Shown: piece after piece, positions 1-7,442 of the stretch
How positions within the stretch are numbered: position 1 is the first letter of the stretch
Layout: the number at the start of each line of letters is the position of its first letter
Assembly (NCBI GenBank): GCA_017881705.1
Contig: JADGQP010000056.1
Location: forward strand, 1 to 38,426
Reading direction: 5' to 3'
DNA from: Christensenellaceae bacterium
GTDB taxonomy: Bacteria; Bacillota; Clostridia; Christensenellales; Aristaeellaceae
Length of the DNA: 38,426 nucleotides
Program-made: the position numbers and the translations under genes
The notes under the pieces: generated by a model
Databases searched by the model: none
Seen by the model: the letters and a program-made list of their open reading frames with translations, nothing else
Told to the model about the DNA's origin: nothing

Positions 1-4
1 CCGC

Positions 5-10
5 CCTCCT
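5..10 (-). promoter_or_regulatory. Ribosome binding site for a gene beyond the window edge
   Basis: Read on the minus strand, the ATPase stop codon TGA is followed at once by AGGAGGGCGG, a strong Shine-Dalgarno sequence. This suggests that the sugar ABC operon continues with another gene whose start lies just before base 1. In this transporter family a second permease or a sugar enzyme would be a natural next gene, but nothing of it is visible here. Confidence 0.6.
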
Positions 11-1510
11 TCACAGCATTTTAACAATGATGTCTTCTTCGGTCAGGTCCTTACTGCGGGCAAACTCCGCGTTGATGGCGCCGTCCTTCATAATCAGGAG
101 GCGGTCGCACATGCCCAGCAGTTCCTGAATCTCCTCAGAAATCATGATGATGGATTTGCCGGCGGCTCGCAGTTCGGTCATCAGAGCGTAGATATCGGCT
201 TTCACCTTCACGTCGATACCGCGCGTGGGGCTGTCCAGCACGAGGATATCGGAGGCTTTACCCAGCCAGCGAGCCAGCACAACCTTTTGTTTGTTGCCAC
301 CGGAGAGAGCGGATACGAATTGATCAATACTCGTCATTTTCACACTCATCTGCTCGGCATGCGCGTTGGCAAAGCGGGCAAGCGTTCTGCGTTTCAACAG
401 CTTGTTTTCCGCAAGGTCATCAACCGAGGGAAGCACAATGTTTTCGCAGATGGTATCGTTGAGGATCAGAGATTCGTTATCCCGATCCTTGGACGCATAG
501 GCGATGGAATGCTTAATCGCGTCCGGGATGCTGTTGATGGGGGTACCGTTCGCCAGCCTTACGCTGCCCGTACGGTCGTATGAGGCACCAAATATCGCCT
601 TGCCGACCTCGTGCATCCCGCACTCGCTCAGGCCGCCGAAGCCGAGAATCTCGCCCCTGTTAAGTTGAAAAGAAATGTTGTGTATCTGTTTGGGCACCGA
701 CACGTCCTTAACCGACAACACCGCCTCCCCTTGGGCGGCAGGCTTGTTGTAATCGGTGCGGTAATACCGGCTGCCCAGTTCTCGGCCAACCATAAGACGT
801 TTCAGCTCGTCCTCGGTGGTGTTGGCGCTGCTAATTGTGTCGATCAGCTCGCCGTCGCGCAGGATGGAGATCGTGTCCGTGTGTTGGAGTACCTCCGAAA
901 GATCGTGGGAGATAAAAATCACAGTGCGCCCATCCGCCTTGGTGGTCCTCATGATCTTGTAAAGCTCCTCGCGACCGTGCTGGCTCAACGCTGTGGTCGT
1001 TTCGTCGATCACGACCACTTTGGGCTTGAAATAGGTGGCCTTGACGATCTCAATCAGCTTGCGATCCTCGAAATGGAAATTGTCGATCATCAGGGCCGCC
1101 TTAATATGCTTGAAGCCATAGGCATCCAGCAACGCCTGCGCCTCACGGTTCATGGCGGCGGTGTTTTTTATGCCGAACCGAATAAACTTATCTTCATTGC
1201 CCAGAAAAATATTTTCAGCCACGGTCAAGCCCGACAGCGTGCCCATTTCCTGCACGATAATAGAAACGCTCGCACGGTTGGCTTCCACCTGGTTGTGAAC
1301 CCTCAGCACATTTCCATCCAGGATAAACTCGCCGCTATCAGCAGCGTGGATTCCGCAAAGCATGGAGCACAGCGTAGACTTGCCGGAGCCGTTTTCCCCG
1401 ATCAGTCCGCGGATCTCCCCCCGATTTACCTGCAGGGTAACATGATTGATCGCGTGGGTGATGCCGAAGTGCTTATCCACGTTTTCTATGGTTAAAATGT
1501 AGTCTGCCAT
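11..1510 (-). CDS. Sugar ABC transporter, double ATP-binding protein (RbsA/MglA type)
   Basis: Cytoplasmic ATPase of about 499 residues, energising the importer encoded with the permease and binding protein upstream. It has two fused nucleotide-binding domains. The first has an intact Walker A (GENGSGKST, about residues 38-46) and Walker B (VVVIDE), but its signature motif is degenerate. The second lacks a normal Walker A (GFGGLSECG) but has a clear LSGGNKQK signature and VLDSPTRGIDV Walker B/D-loop. This asymmetry is normal for the CUT2 family, where one composite site hydrolyses ATP. The start is set at ATG 1510 because GAGGAGGGG lies just upstream; the frame stays open a few codons further. 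The gene overlaps none of the permease: its start is 14 bases after the permease stop. Substrate unknown; ribose, galactose, xylose or arabinose are all possible. Confidence 0.93.
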   Translation of the reverse strand: MADYILTIENVDKHFGITHAINHVTLQVNRGEIRGLIGENGSGKSTLCSMLCGIHAADSGEFILDGNVLRVHNQVEANRASVSIIVQEMGTLSGLTVAENIFLGNEDKFIRFGIKNTAAMNREAQALLDAYGFKHIKAALMIDNFHFEDRKLIEIVKATYFKPKVVVIDETTTALSQHGREELYKIMRTTKADGRTVIFISHDLSEVLQHTDTISILRDGELIDTISSANTTEDELKRLMVGRELGSRYYRTDYNKPAAQGEAVLSVKDVSVPKQIHNISFQLNRGEILGFGGLSECGMHEVGKAIFGASYDRTGSVRLANGTPINSIPDAIKHSIAYASKDRDNESLILNDTICENIVLPSVDDLAENKLLKRRTLARFANAHAEQMSVKMTSIDQFVSALSGGNKQKVVLARWLGKASDILVLDSPTRGIDVKVKADIYALMTELRAAGKSIIMISEEIQELLGMCDRLLIMKDGAINAEFARSKDLTEEDIIVKML

Positions 1511-1523
1511 CGTCACCCCTCCT

Positions 1524-2492
1524 CTACTTGGCAATCTCGCCCTTTTGCGGCCTTGCGGTCAGCGCAACGATCGCCAACAGCGCGGCGCCGGTAACGATGT
1601 TTTGCACGGTGGTGGGCGCGCCCAGCGCCACAAAGCCGTTGAAAATGATAGCGATGATGAACTCGCCGATGATGATGGCCGGTACTGCCGTACCGTATTT
1701 GCGGAACGTTACGCCAAAGAACGTGCCCATCAGCGGCGTAAAGTTACGGGACATAGACGTCATTCCTGTGGTGGCCGTCATGGAAGTGCCATAACTAACC
1801 GTCAGAATCGCCATAATGCCCACAAACATGTGAAGCAGCACGAAACCTACCAATTTGGACTTGTTAACGTCTATGCCCATGTTTTTAGCCGTATATTCGT
1901 TGCTGCCAATGGCGTAACAGTAGGTACCGATACGCGTGTACTTCAGCAGGAAGTTCATTAAAATGAACGCGGCGAATGCCAGCAGAATATTGCCGGGCGC
2001 GCTGCCGAAAGCCTGCAAAGAAGGATCCAGCATCTGTTTCACGCCACCGGCAACATAATGGGCAACCGATTCGTAGATCAGCATCAGCCCCACCGTAACA
2101 ATCATGGACGGAATGGCGAGCTTGATATAAAGAAAGCCGTTGATAAAACCGATGAGCGTACCGCAGAGGATACAGCCTACCAGCAGCCCGGCATAGCCGA
2201 ATTGTTTGGAAAGCACAACTCCTACAATGGAGGAGAGCACAATGTTTGCGCCGATTGAAAAGTCGAACAGTCCCATGACCACGATAAAGTAAAATCCACA
2301 CGCGCCTACGGAGTAGATAATCGAGGACTGGAGATAAAAATACAGGTTATTCCAACTGCCAAAATTCTCCGGTGTCAGAATTTTAAATACCGCAAAGAAA
2401 AAGGCTGCCATCAGGCTCAGCAGCAGCAGCCCATAAAACCGTCCGAAGATCTTGTTTGTCTTGAGCTTTTGAAAACGAGCGTTCAGTCCCAT
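1524..2492 (-). CDS. Sugar ABC transporter permease (RbsC-like, BPD_transp_2 family)
   Basis: Membrane-spanning subunit of 322 residues, the usual length for RbsC-type permeases. It has about eight to ten hydrophobic segments and the family hallmarks GLFDFSIGANIVLSSIVG (the conserved region after the second segment) and FVGIMAILTVSYG-type helices. It forms the translocation pore and docks with the downstream double ATPase. Its stop codon is separated from the ATPase start by only 13 bases, so the two are co-transcribed. It lies 318 bases downstream of the binding-protein gene, with a strong hairpin in between that probably lowers its expression relative to the binding protein. Start ATG 2492 follows a modest purine-rich sequence (GAAGGAAGG). 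Confidence 0.92.
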   Translation of the reverse strand: MGLNARFQKLKTNKIFGRFYGLLLLSLMAAFFFAVFKILTPENFGSWNNLYFYLQSSIIYSVGACGFYFIVVMGLFDFSIGANIVLSSIVGVVLSKQFGYAGLLVGCILCGTLIGFINGFLYIKLAIPSMIVTVGLMLIYESVAHYVAGGVKQMLDPSLQAFGSAPGNILLAFAAFILMNFLLKYTRIGTYCYAIGSNEYTAKNMGIDVNKSKLVGFVLLHMFVGIMAILTVSYGTSMTATTGMTSMSRNFTPLMGTFFGVTFRKYGTAVPAIIIGEFIIAIIFNGFVALGAPTTVQNIVTGAALLAIVALTARPQKGEIAK

Positions 2493-2810
2493 ACGTATCC
2501 TTCAATCCTTCCTTCGTTCCTTACGGAGCGGGAATGGCGTCTTGCTCACGGGATTGTTTCGGCGCTTTATGGGCAAATCGGTTATGAATATAATCGTTTA
2601 AACGGAGCCGGGCGCTTTATTTCGCGGTATACGCTCCACCGTTTCCAGCGCATGCGGCCCGCAGGATAATATTGAAAATATTCGCGTCGGGGGCTACGGT
2701 TTCCTTCCCTAGAAGTGGAAAAGCGGCGATCCGGTTGTTTCTTTGTAAAGCATGGGGCTGTTCCCGGGGGAACAGCCCCATGCGCATTGTATAACCGATC
2801 CAACCGGAAC
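2493..2810. other. Gene-free spacer inside the sugar ABC operon
   Basis: This 318-base stretch between the binding-protein stop and the permease start contains one clear element, the hairpin at 2751-2782. Short open frames on both strands have no ribosome binding site or recognisable protein. I see no repeat, RNA gene or promoter that I can support; an internal promoter cannot be excluded. Confidence 0.5.
2751..2782 (-). terminator. Intra-operon hairpin, probable partial terminator
   Basis: A perfect 13-base-pair inverted repeat (2751-2763 with 2770-2782, six-base loop) sits 28 bases after the binding-protein stop. On the minus strand it is followed by CTTTACAAAGAAAC, with no real U-run, so it is more likely to act as an mRNA-stabilising stem or weak terminator than as a full stop. 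Such stems commonly raise binding protein over permease in ABC operons. Confidence 0.65.
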
Positions 2811-3932
2811 TTACTTGGCGTGACGCGCCACAACATCCGAGACGGACAGGTTGGCGCAAGCCTCTTTCAACTGATCAAAGGTATCGTTCGCCATGGCTTT
2901 AATCTCATCCGGGTAATAGGGCAGTTCGGTGCCGGTGAAGTACTTGGCATACGCCGTGTAGTCGGCGGAAGAAGCCACGTACATGTACGGGAATACGATC
3001 TCGTAGAAGCCGTCCGTGGAGGTCGGGTAATTGCCCTTGATGGCATTATAGACCAGCAGGAAGGCGAAGTACGGGTCGGCATAATGTCCGCCGGACTCAA
3101 CGCTCATCGCTCCGGAAGCAAGCTTCGCGTCCAGATCGGGCAGGAAGTCCGTTGAAGCCACCTGAATCTTGCCGGTGAGGCCGAGGCCGTCGATAGCCGC
3201 AACCGCGCCTACCAGCGTATCTCCGCCGCCGCCAGCCACGATCAGGGCGTCGATGTCCGGGTTGGCCGCAATGATGGCTTCAGCCGTCTGACGGCCGGTA
3301 TCGGATGTGGTGCCACCGTACTGGGGATCCAGCAATACAGCTTTATCGTTGGGGTTAGCCGCGTTCCAGGCCTCGATGCCGGCCTTGTAGCCTTCCCAGC
3401 GGCCCAGGAACGTTGCGTCGCCAGCCTCCCAGCCTTCCAGAGCGATCTTGCGCGCGCCCTTCTGGCAAAGGATGGTGACGAGTTTGTTGCCATTATCCGG
3501 CTCGGATTCATGGACACAACCTACGTAGTAGGGAGAGCTCTTCGCCAGCGCATACTCAGTGGGGTTGTCTTTAGGGTTGATGGTGCGGAAGAACTGCGCC
3601 ACATACATTTGATTTTCTGTGCAGGTGTTGATAACGGAAGACATCTCGGCAGAAGAAGAGTTGCAGATGATCATACCTTGGCAGCCAGCCATGGCCAGCG
3701 TTTCCGCGGAAGCGGTGACCTGCTCGGAAATATGGGCCTGATCGACGTAAATCAGCTTGACACCCAGTGTATCGGCGGCGGAATCCAGGATGCGCTTGCA
3801 TTCGCTGCCCAGCGTATCGGTGGAACTCCAGATGGATACGCCGATGGTGATCTGATCCTCAGCCTGCGCGCTGAACACAAACAGGCCGAAAACCATTGTA
3901 AGAGCTAAAACCACGGACAGAAGTTTCTTCAT
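2811..3932 (-). CDS. Sugar ABC transporter substrate-binding protein (Peripla_BP_4 type)
   Basis: Extracytoplasmic receptor of 373 residues that captures the sugar and delivers it to the adjacent permease. The N-terminus is a classical secretion signal (MKKLLSVVLALTMVFGLF, then cleavage after AQA, about residue 24) with no lipobox cysteine, so it is not an obvious lipoprotein. The mature part fits the type I periplasmic-binding fold: a repeated beta-alpha pattern with segments such as GVSIWSSTDTLGSE at the start, GCQGMIICNSS in the first lobe and DIDALIVAGGGGDT in the second. First gene of its operon, with an AGGGAGG ribosome binding site and a consensus promoter upstream. Ligand not identifiable from sequence. 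How the mature protein stays at the cell surface is unclear. Confidence 0.9.
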   Translation of the reverse strand: MKKLLSVVLALTMVFGLFVFSAQAEDQITIGVSIWSSTDTLGSECKRILDSAADTLGVKLIYVDQAHISEQVTASAETLAMAGCQGMIICNSSSAEMSSVINTCTENQMYVAQFFRTINPKDNPTEYALAKSSPYYVGCVHESEPDNGNKLVTILCQKGARKIALEGWEAGDATFLGRWEGYKAGIEAWNAANPNDKAVLLDPQYGGTTSDTGRQTAEAIIAANPDIDALIVAGGGGDTLVGAVAAIDGLGLTGKIQVASTDFLPDLDAKLASGAMSVESGGHYADPYFAFLLVYNAIKGNYPTSTDGFYEIVFPYMYVASSADYTAYAKYFTGTELPYYPDEIKAMANDTFDQLKEACANLSVSDVVARHAK

Positions 3933-3974
3933 TGTGCGATTTCCTCCCTTTATTCAATTTTCCAGGTTTTTTAA

Positions 3975-4003
3975 ATTATATTGTTTTTAGGTAATAATGT
4001 CAA
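3975..4003 (-). promoter_or_regulatory. Housekeeping (sigma-A type) promoter of the sugar ABC operon
   Basis: On the minus strand a perfect TTGACA (3998-4003) is followed after exactly 17 bases by a perfect TATAAT (3975-3980), 43 bases upstream of the binding-protein start. This is a full consensus match, predicting strong transcription unless it is repressed. Confidence 0.92.
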
Positions 4004-4030
4004 TACTGATCGCCTATTTTTTGTAAATTT

Positions 4031-4040
4031 TGTACGTACA
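4031..4040. promoter_or_regulatory. Candidate operator, AraR/GntR-like palindrome
   Basis: The perfect palindrome TGTACGTACA lies 27 bases upstream of the -35 box of the sugar ABC operon, in the context TTTTGTACGTACATC. It resembles the operators of the arabinose repressor AraR of Bacillus (core TTGTACGTACAA). No AraR gene is present in the window. The position upstream of -35 could serve repression by looping or activation. Confidence 0.4.
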
Positions 4041-4840
4041 TCCAGGAAGCTCAAACGGAATGAATAAACTGGCGCTTCAAACCTCTGTATCGTCCTCCCT
4101 GGCGCCGCCGGTCTGCGCACAGGGTAAGCGTGCCTCAGCCGGAACCTTTCACTTAGGTAGAAATGCCATAGAAACGTGCGCTGCAAAGACTTAATGGAAA
4201 GCATAGACGCTTCCGATAGGGGCATGAGCGTTGCGCTTGAAAGGTACCCTCATATCCGTACATCTTGATCATCAGCCCTTAAATACGGCTACGTTAAGTC
4301 AATCGAACGACAAGTCCCTACATTTGCCGGCCATACGTTTTAAAACAGGGTAAAAGCCTCGGCGTTATGAGTAAAACCACGATATATCTATGGCGCAATT
4401 CACGGATACATAGAATTTCCGAGATAGAATAGAGCCGCAAAGAGATTATCAAAGAGCATCGATATAGCGCCGCCATTCCATAGGCTCATCCAAATAATCA
4501 GCCTATCCTATTCTGTTGTCCGAGGGACCGTTTTCGTTGGTTGAATCATCAGAAACGTTCTGGAAAATCCGACAGGATGGAAAAGGGACGGTAACCTTCT
4601 CGCCCGATCGCTTATAAACCGGTTGAACCGTCCGCAAAAAGGACACGTATGCTCGAGAGCAAGCTGGATGGCGCGGCGCAACGCATACATGCCTACCGGC
4701 GACACAACGATAAAACATGAGGGCCCGGGGTACAAATCTGTGTTTTTATCAGCCCATAATCCCTTGCATAGAAAACACAGCTTCACGTCGAAATATACCT
4801 TATGCCGGTTTCCCGAACGACCCATAAGGAGGAAACGAAC
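4041..4840. other. 800-base region without a recognisable gene
   Basis: Both strands were read. The open frames here are short, lack ribosome binding sites and show no known domain. The longest, on the minus strand from about 4933 to 4508, runs over the true ferredoxin start and contains only a CPFCG-like scrap. Base composition is visibly closer to even than in the flanking genes. I see no tRNA, no convincing riboswitch and no insertion-sequence ends. It may be decayed coding sequence or a long intergenic region. Confidence 0.45.
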
Positions 4841-5029
4841 ATGAGAGCGGCCATCGACCGGGATAACTGCATCGGCTGCGAACTGTGCATAGGTACCTGT
4901 CCCGCCGTTTTCCGTATGGCGGAGGATGGGCACGCCGAAGTGTATGCCGACCCCGTGCCCAAAGCCGACGAGGCGGCCGCCGCAGAAGCCGCCCAGAACT
5001 GCCCGGTTTCTGTAATCACCGTAGAATAG
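4841..5029 (+). CDS. Small single-cluster [4Fe-4S] ferredoxin
   Basis: A 62-residue soluble electron carrier. The cluster motif near the N-terminus is CIGCELCIGTCP (cysteines at about 10, 13, 16 and 20) and the last ligand is the distal cysteine in NCPVSV near residue 55. This is the layout of Desulfovibrio/Thermotoga-type ferredoxins with one [4Fe-4S] cluster, where the extra cysteine after CxxCxxC may pair in a disulphide. The protein is strongly acidic, as usual. The start at ATG 4841 is chosen because AAGGAGG sits nine bases upstream; an in-frame ATG 39 bases earlier has no such site. The HD-domain gene follows after 69 bases. Redox partner not identifiable. Confidence 0.92.
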   Translation: MRAAIDRDNCIGCELCIGTCPAVFRMAEDGHAEVYADPVPKADEAAAAEAAQNCPVSVITVE

Positions 5030-5038
5030 CCGGAAACT

Positions 5039-5074
5039 GCCGCACGGCTCACGTTAAAACGCGAGCCGTGCGGC
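5039..5074 (+). other. Perfect stem-loop between ferredoxin and HD-domain genes
   Basis: GCCGCACGGCTC (5039-5050) pairs exactly with GAGCCGTGCGGC (5063-5074) around a 12-base loop. No run of T follows on either strand, so termination is doubtful; it may stabilise the ferredoxin mRNA, as a short abundant message. Confidence 0.6.
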
Positions 5075-5098
5075 AACAAACGGGAAGGGGGAACCGCC

Positions 5099-5611
5099 GT
5101 GAACCTTGTTGCACAGGTTGAGCGGGCCATGATCGGTTATTACACAGGCGACGTTCGCCGGATCAACCACTTTTTAAAGGTGTATGGTTTCGCCAAAGCC
5201 ATCGGCGAACTGGAAGGTCTGCCCGAAAACGAGCGGCTTGTGCTGGAAATCGCCGCGCTTACTCACGACATCGGCATACGCAGCAGCGAGCTGAAATACC
5301 ATAGTTCCTCTGGCGAGCACCAGCAGGTAGAAGGCCCGCCGGAAGCTGAAAAACTGCTTTCGGCGCTTCACGTGGCTCCCGCCGTGATCTCGCGCGTCTG
5401 CTGGCTGATCGCCCATCACCACACCTACGGCGTAATCCAGCAGGCCGATTACCAGATTCTCGTGGAAGCGGATTTTCTGGTGAATATACACGAGGACGGG
5501 CTTTCCCGACCCGCGATTGAGAAAATCGAAAGTGATATATTCAGAACCGATACCGGTATAACGTTCCTGCGCGCGTTATATCTTCCCAACGAGAAAGGGA
5601 AAGCGGAATAA
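5099..5611 (+). CDS. HD-domain phosphohydrolase of unknown substrate
   Basis: A 170-residue protein with the metal-binding pattern of the HD superfamily: His24 in RINHFLK, the HD pair His56-Asp57 in LTHDIG, the His cluster 106-108 in AHHHTYG, and Asp125 in VEADF. Such proteins are metal-dependent phosphohydrolases, often acting on nucleotides. There is no fused domain and no membrane segment. The start is GTG 5099, with GGAAGGGGG upstream. It lies 69 bases after the ferredoxin stop, the two being separated by a strong stem (5039-5074) that lacks a U-run, so co-transcription is possible. Its stop codon lies inside the loop of the terminator that ends the unit. Substrate not identifiable. Confidence 0.82.
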   Translation: MNLVAQVERAMIGYYTGDVRRINHFLKVYGFAKAIGELEGLPENERLVLEIAALTHDIGIRSSELKYHSSSGEHQQVEGPPEAEKLLSALHVAPAVISRVCWLIAHHHTYGVIQQADYQILVEADFLVNIHEDGLSRPAIEKIESDIFRTDTGITFLRALYLPNEKGKAE

Positions 5612-5630
5612 TCCGCTTTCCCTTTGCATT
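5594..5630 (+). terminator. Rho-independent terminator overlapping the HD-domain stop codon
   Basis: A 14-base-pair stem (5594-5607 with 5612-5625) has a four-base loop, ATAA, that contains part of the stop codon. The last residues of the protein (EKGKAE) are encoded by the left arm. A T-rich tail (GCATTTTGC) follows. It also lies 31 bases past the stop of the convergent dUTPase gene and may serve both strands. Confidence 0.8.
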
Positions 5631-5656
5631 TTGCATCGCATAAACGGCAACGTTGG

Positions 5657-6031
5657 TTATTGCTTGCCATCTTGCGCGACTTCATACCCCTTTTTTTCGC
5701 TCAACCCATCCTGCCGAAGAAAGTTTTCCTTATTTTTACCCAGATAAACGTTAAAAAGATCGTCCGCGTTCATGGCCGCTTCCAGGCACATCCCCACCAG
5801 AAAGTGCAGCAGGTCGCACAGTTCCTCGCGGATATGCTCGTCGTTCAATTCGTGCGGGTTTTTCCACCACTTAAAATTGACTTCTTCCAGCAGTTCCGCA
5901 AGCTCGCTGACCATGGCGAGCGTTTGCATTTGCAGCCATTTTTCCATGGGAATGCCTTCCAGGCTGCGTTCCCGCTTGATCTTCTGCTGAAAGCCCTCCT
6001 GCAGGCGAAAAATCTCTTCCAATTTATCCAA
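5657..6031 (-). CDS. Dimeric dUTPase / MazG-superfamily NTP pyrophosphatase
   Basis: A 124-residue all-alpha nucleotide pyrophosphatase, probably dUTPase-like (dUTP to dUMP plus pyrophosphate). The metal-binding helices show the superfamily pattern ExxE...ExxD: SELAELLEE (Glu43, Glu46) and REELCDLLHF (Glu70, Asp73). The NFKWWKN segment between them is characteristic of the dUTPase_2 group. The start is TTG 6031, preceded by GGAGG; it overlaps the end of the M16 peptidase gene by eight bases, so translation is probably coupled. A dUTPase next to pnp and an M16 peptidase is a known arrangement in Clostridia, which supports the substrate call, but other house-cleaning substrates cannot be ruled out. 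Confidence 0.8.
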   Translation of the reverse strand: MDKLEEIFRLQEGFQQKIKRERSLEGIPMEKWLQMQTLAMVSELAELLEEVNFKWWKNPHELNDEHIREELCDLLHFLVGMCLEAAMNADDLFNVYLGKNKENFLRQDGLSEKKGYEVAQDGKQ

Positions 6032-7286
6032 GGCGCTCGCCTCCGATCTTCTCCAGGTACTTCTTCGCGTTTTTACCCACCACCGCAGCGCTGGGGCTGG
6101 CGCTCAGCACGGCATTGGCAACACGCGATACGTCGTCCATGCTCACAATTTCAATTTTGTGCAGCGTTTCTTCCGGTGATATCAGACGATCGAGCAGCAA
6201 CATCCCCCGCCCAAGCGATTGCATCCTGCCGCTGGAGCTTTCCAACCCCAACACATAGCCGCCTTTGAGCTGCGCCTTGGCGCTTAAAAATTCCTTTTGG
6301 GTAAAGCCACCAAGCAATGCCTTGCGCAGTTCACTTTCCATTTCCGCGATCACCGTTTCGCCGTTTTCCGGCGATGTGCCCGCGCAGACCGCAAAAGTGC
6401 CGAAACCCGGGTAGCTGGTGGGGAACGTATACACGGAATACGCCATGCCCAGCTCCTCGCGGATGCGCTGGAACAGGCGGCTGCTCATGCCTCCACCGAT
6501 GATGTTGTTAAATAGCGACAGGGCGTATACATCGTCCGAGCCCAAGGCAACGCCCGGGTAACCCAGTTCGATCTGCAGCTGCTCGGTTTTCTTCTCCCGC
6601 GCCAGGCGGCCGTCGAGCAGGCGCTCTTCCTCCCCCACAATCTCCTCGCCCGACCCATCGTTGGGGAAGCGGTCGAAATAGCGGGCGATTAACGTTAAAA
6701 ACGAGTCCCATTCGTAATGGCCTGTGATGGCGACCACCATATTTTTCGGGTGGTAATGCCTGCGCCAATAACGCAGCAGGTCGCTTTGCTGATAGGCGCG
6801 GATTTTCTTGGCGGGGCCCAGGATCGGCCGCTTAAGCGAGCCCGCGAACTGTGCCTCGCACAGCACGTCGTTCACCAGATCCTCCGGCGTATCTTCCACC
6901 ATAGCAATCTCTTCCAGCACCACGCCGCGTTCCTTCTCCAGCTCTTTTTCGTCAAAGCGCGGACGGAGCGCGATGTCGCTTAGCAGATCCACCGCCAGTT
7001 CCAGATTCTCATCGATCACGCGCGCGTAGAAGCACGTGCAGTCCTTGCCCGTAAAGGCGTTCAGCTGCCCGCCCACGTCATCCATTTCCTCGGCGATGTC
7101 GCGTGCAGTGCGTTTGTCTGTGCCCTTGAACACCATATGTTCGATAAAGTGTGACAGCCCGTTTTCCTTGGGCCGCTCGTTCATCGAGCCGACTTTGACC
7201 CAGCAGCCAACGGTACAACTGCGCACATGGTCCAATTTTTCGCCTACGACCCGTAAGCCGTTGGGAAGCGTAATCTGGTCGAACAT
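6024..7286 (-). CDS. M16-family zinc metallopeptidase (YmxG/MlpA-like)
   Basis: A 420-residue peptidase of the pitrilysin/processing-peptidase family. The inverted zinc motif HxxEH is intact (His46-Phe-Ile-Glu49-His50, in LSHFIEHMVFKGT), and the third zinc ligand is Glu126 in GVVLEEIAMVEDTPEDL, 76 residues downstream as expected. The C-terminal half carries the second, inactive M16 domain with the substrate-binding RLFQRIREELGMAYSVY segment. There is no signal peptide, so it is cytoplasmic. It follows pnp, as in Bacillus and many Clostridia, after the pnp terminator; I see no own promoter in the 156-base gap, so it probably depends on read-through. Ribosome binding site GGAGAG. Confidence 0.92.
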   Translation of the reverse strand: MFDQITLPNGLRVVGEKLDHVRSCTVGCWVKVGSMNERPKENGLSHFIEHMVFKGTDKRTARDIAEEMDDVGGQLNAFTGKDCTCFYARVIDENLELAVDLLSDIALRPRFDEKELEKERGVVLEEIAMVEDTPEDLVNDVLCEAQFAGSLKRPILGPAKKIRAYQQSDLLRYWRRHYHPKNMVVAITGHYEWDSFLTLIARYFDRFPNDGSGEEIVGEEERLLDGRLAREKKTEQLQIELGYPGVALGSDDVYALSLFNNIIGGGMSSRLFQRIREELGMAYSVYTFPTSYPGFGTFAVCAGTSPENGETVIAEMESELRKALLGGFTQKEFLSAKAQLKGGYVLGLESSSGRMQSLGRGMLLLDRLISPEETLHKIEIVSMDDVSRVANAVLSASPSAAVVGKNAKKYLEKIGGERLG

Positions 7287-7339
7287 CTTGGTTGCTCTCC
7301 TATGCCGGCGGCTATGGCCGTCGGTGTATTTACGAAAGT

Positions 7340-7376
7340 AAAAAGCTGCCGCAGCGCGGTTTGCGCTTGCGGCAGC
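7340..7376 (-). terminator. Rho-independent terminator after pnp
   Basis: On the minus strand GCTGCCGCAAGCGC pairs with GCGC-TGCGGCAGC (one bulged base, six-base loop) and is followed directly by TTTTTACTTTC. It lies about 65 bases past the pnp stop, between pnp and the M16 peptidase gene. Confidence 0.85.
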
Positions 7377-7442
7377 CGGTCGCGCGCCGGTTACGGTATC
7401 CTCGGCCTATCGCGGCGTCGGGTTCCCGTTAGGTTGCGCGGT

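Noticed and set aside
4508..4933. A 141-codon minus-strand frame with a CPFCG scrap
   Set aside because: It overlaps the true ferredoxin start on the opposite strand, has no ribosome binding site, and one CxxC is not enough to call a zinc ribbon or transposase.
5039..5074. The ferredoxin downstream stem as a rho-independent terminator
   Set aside because: The stem is perfect but is followed by AACAAACGGG on the plus strand and lacks a U-run, so it is listed only as a stem-loop.
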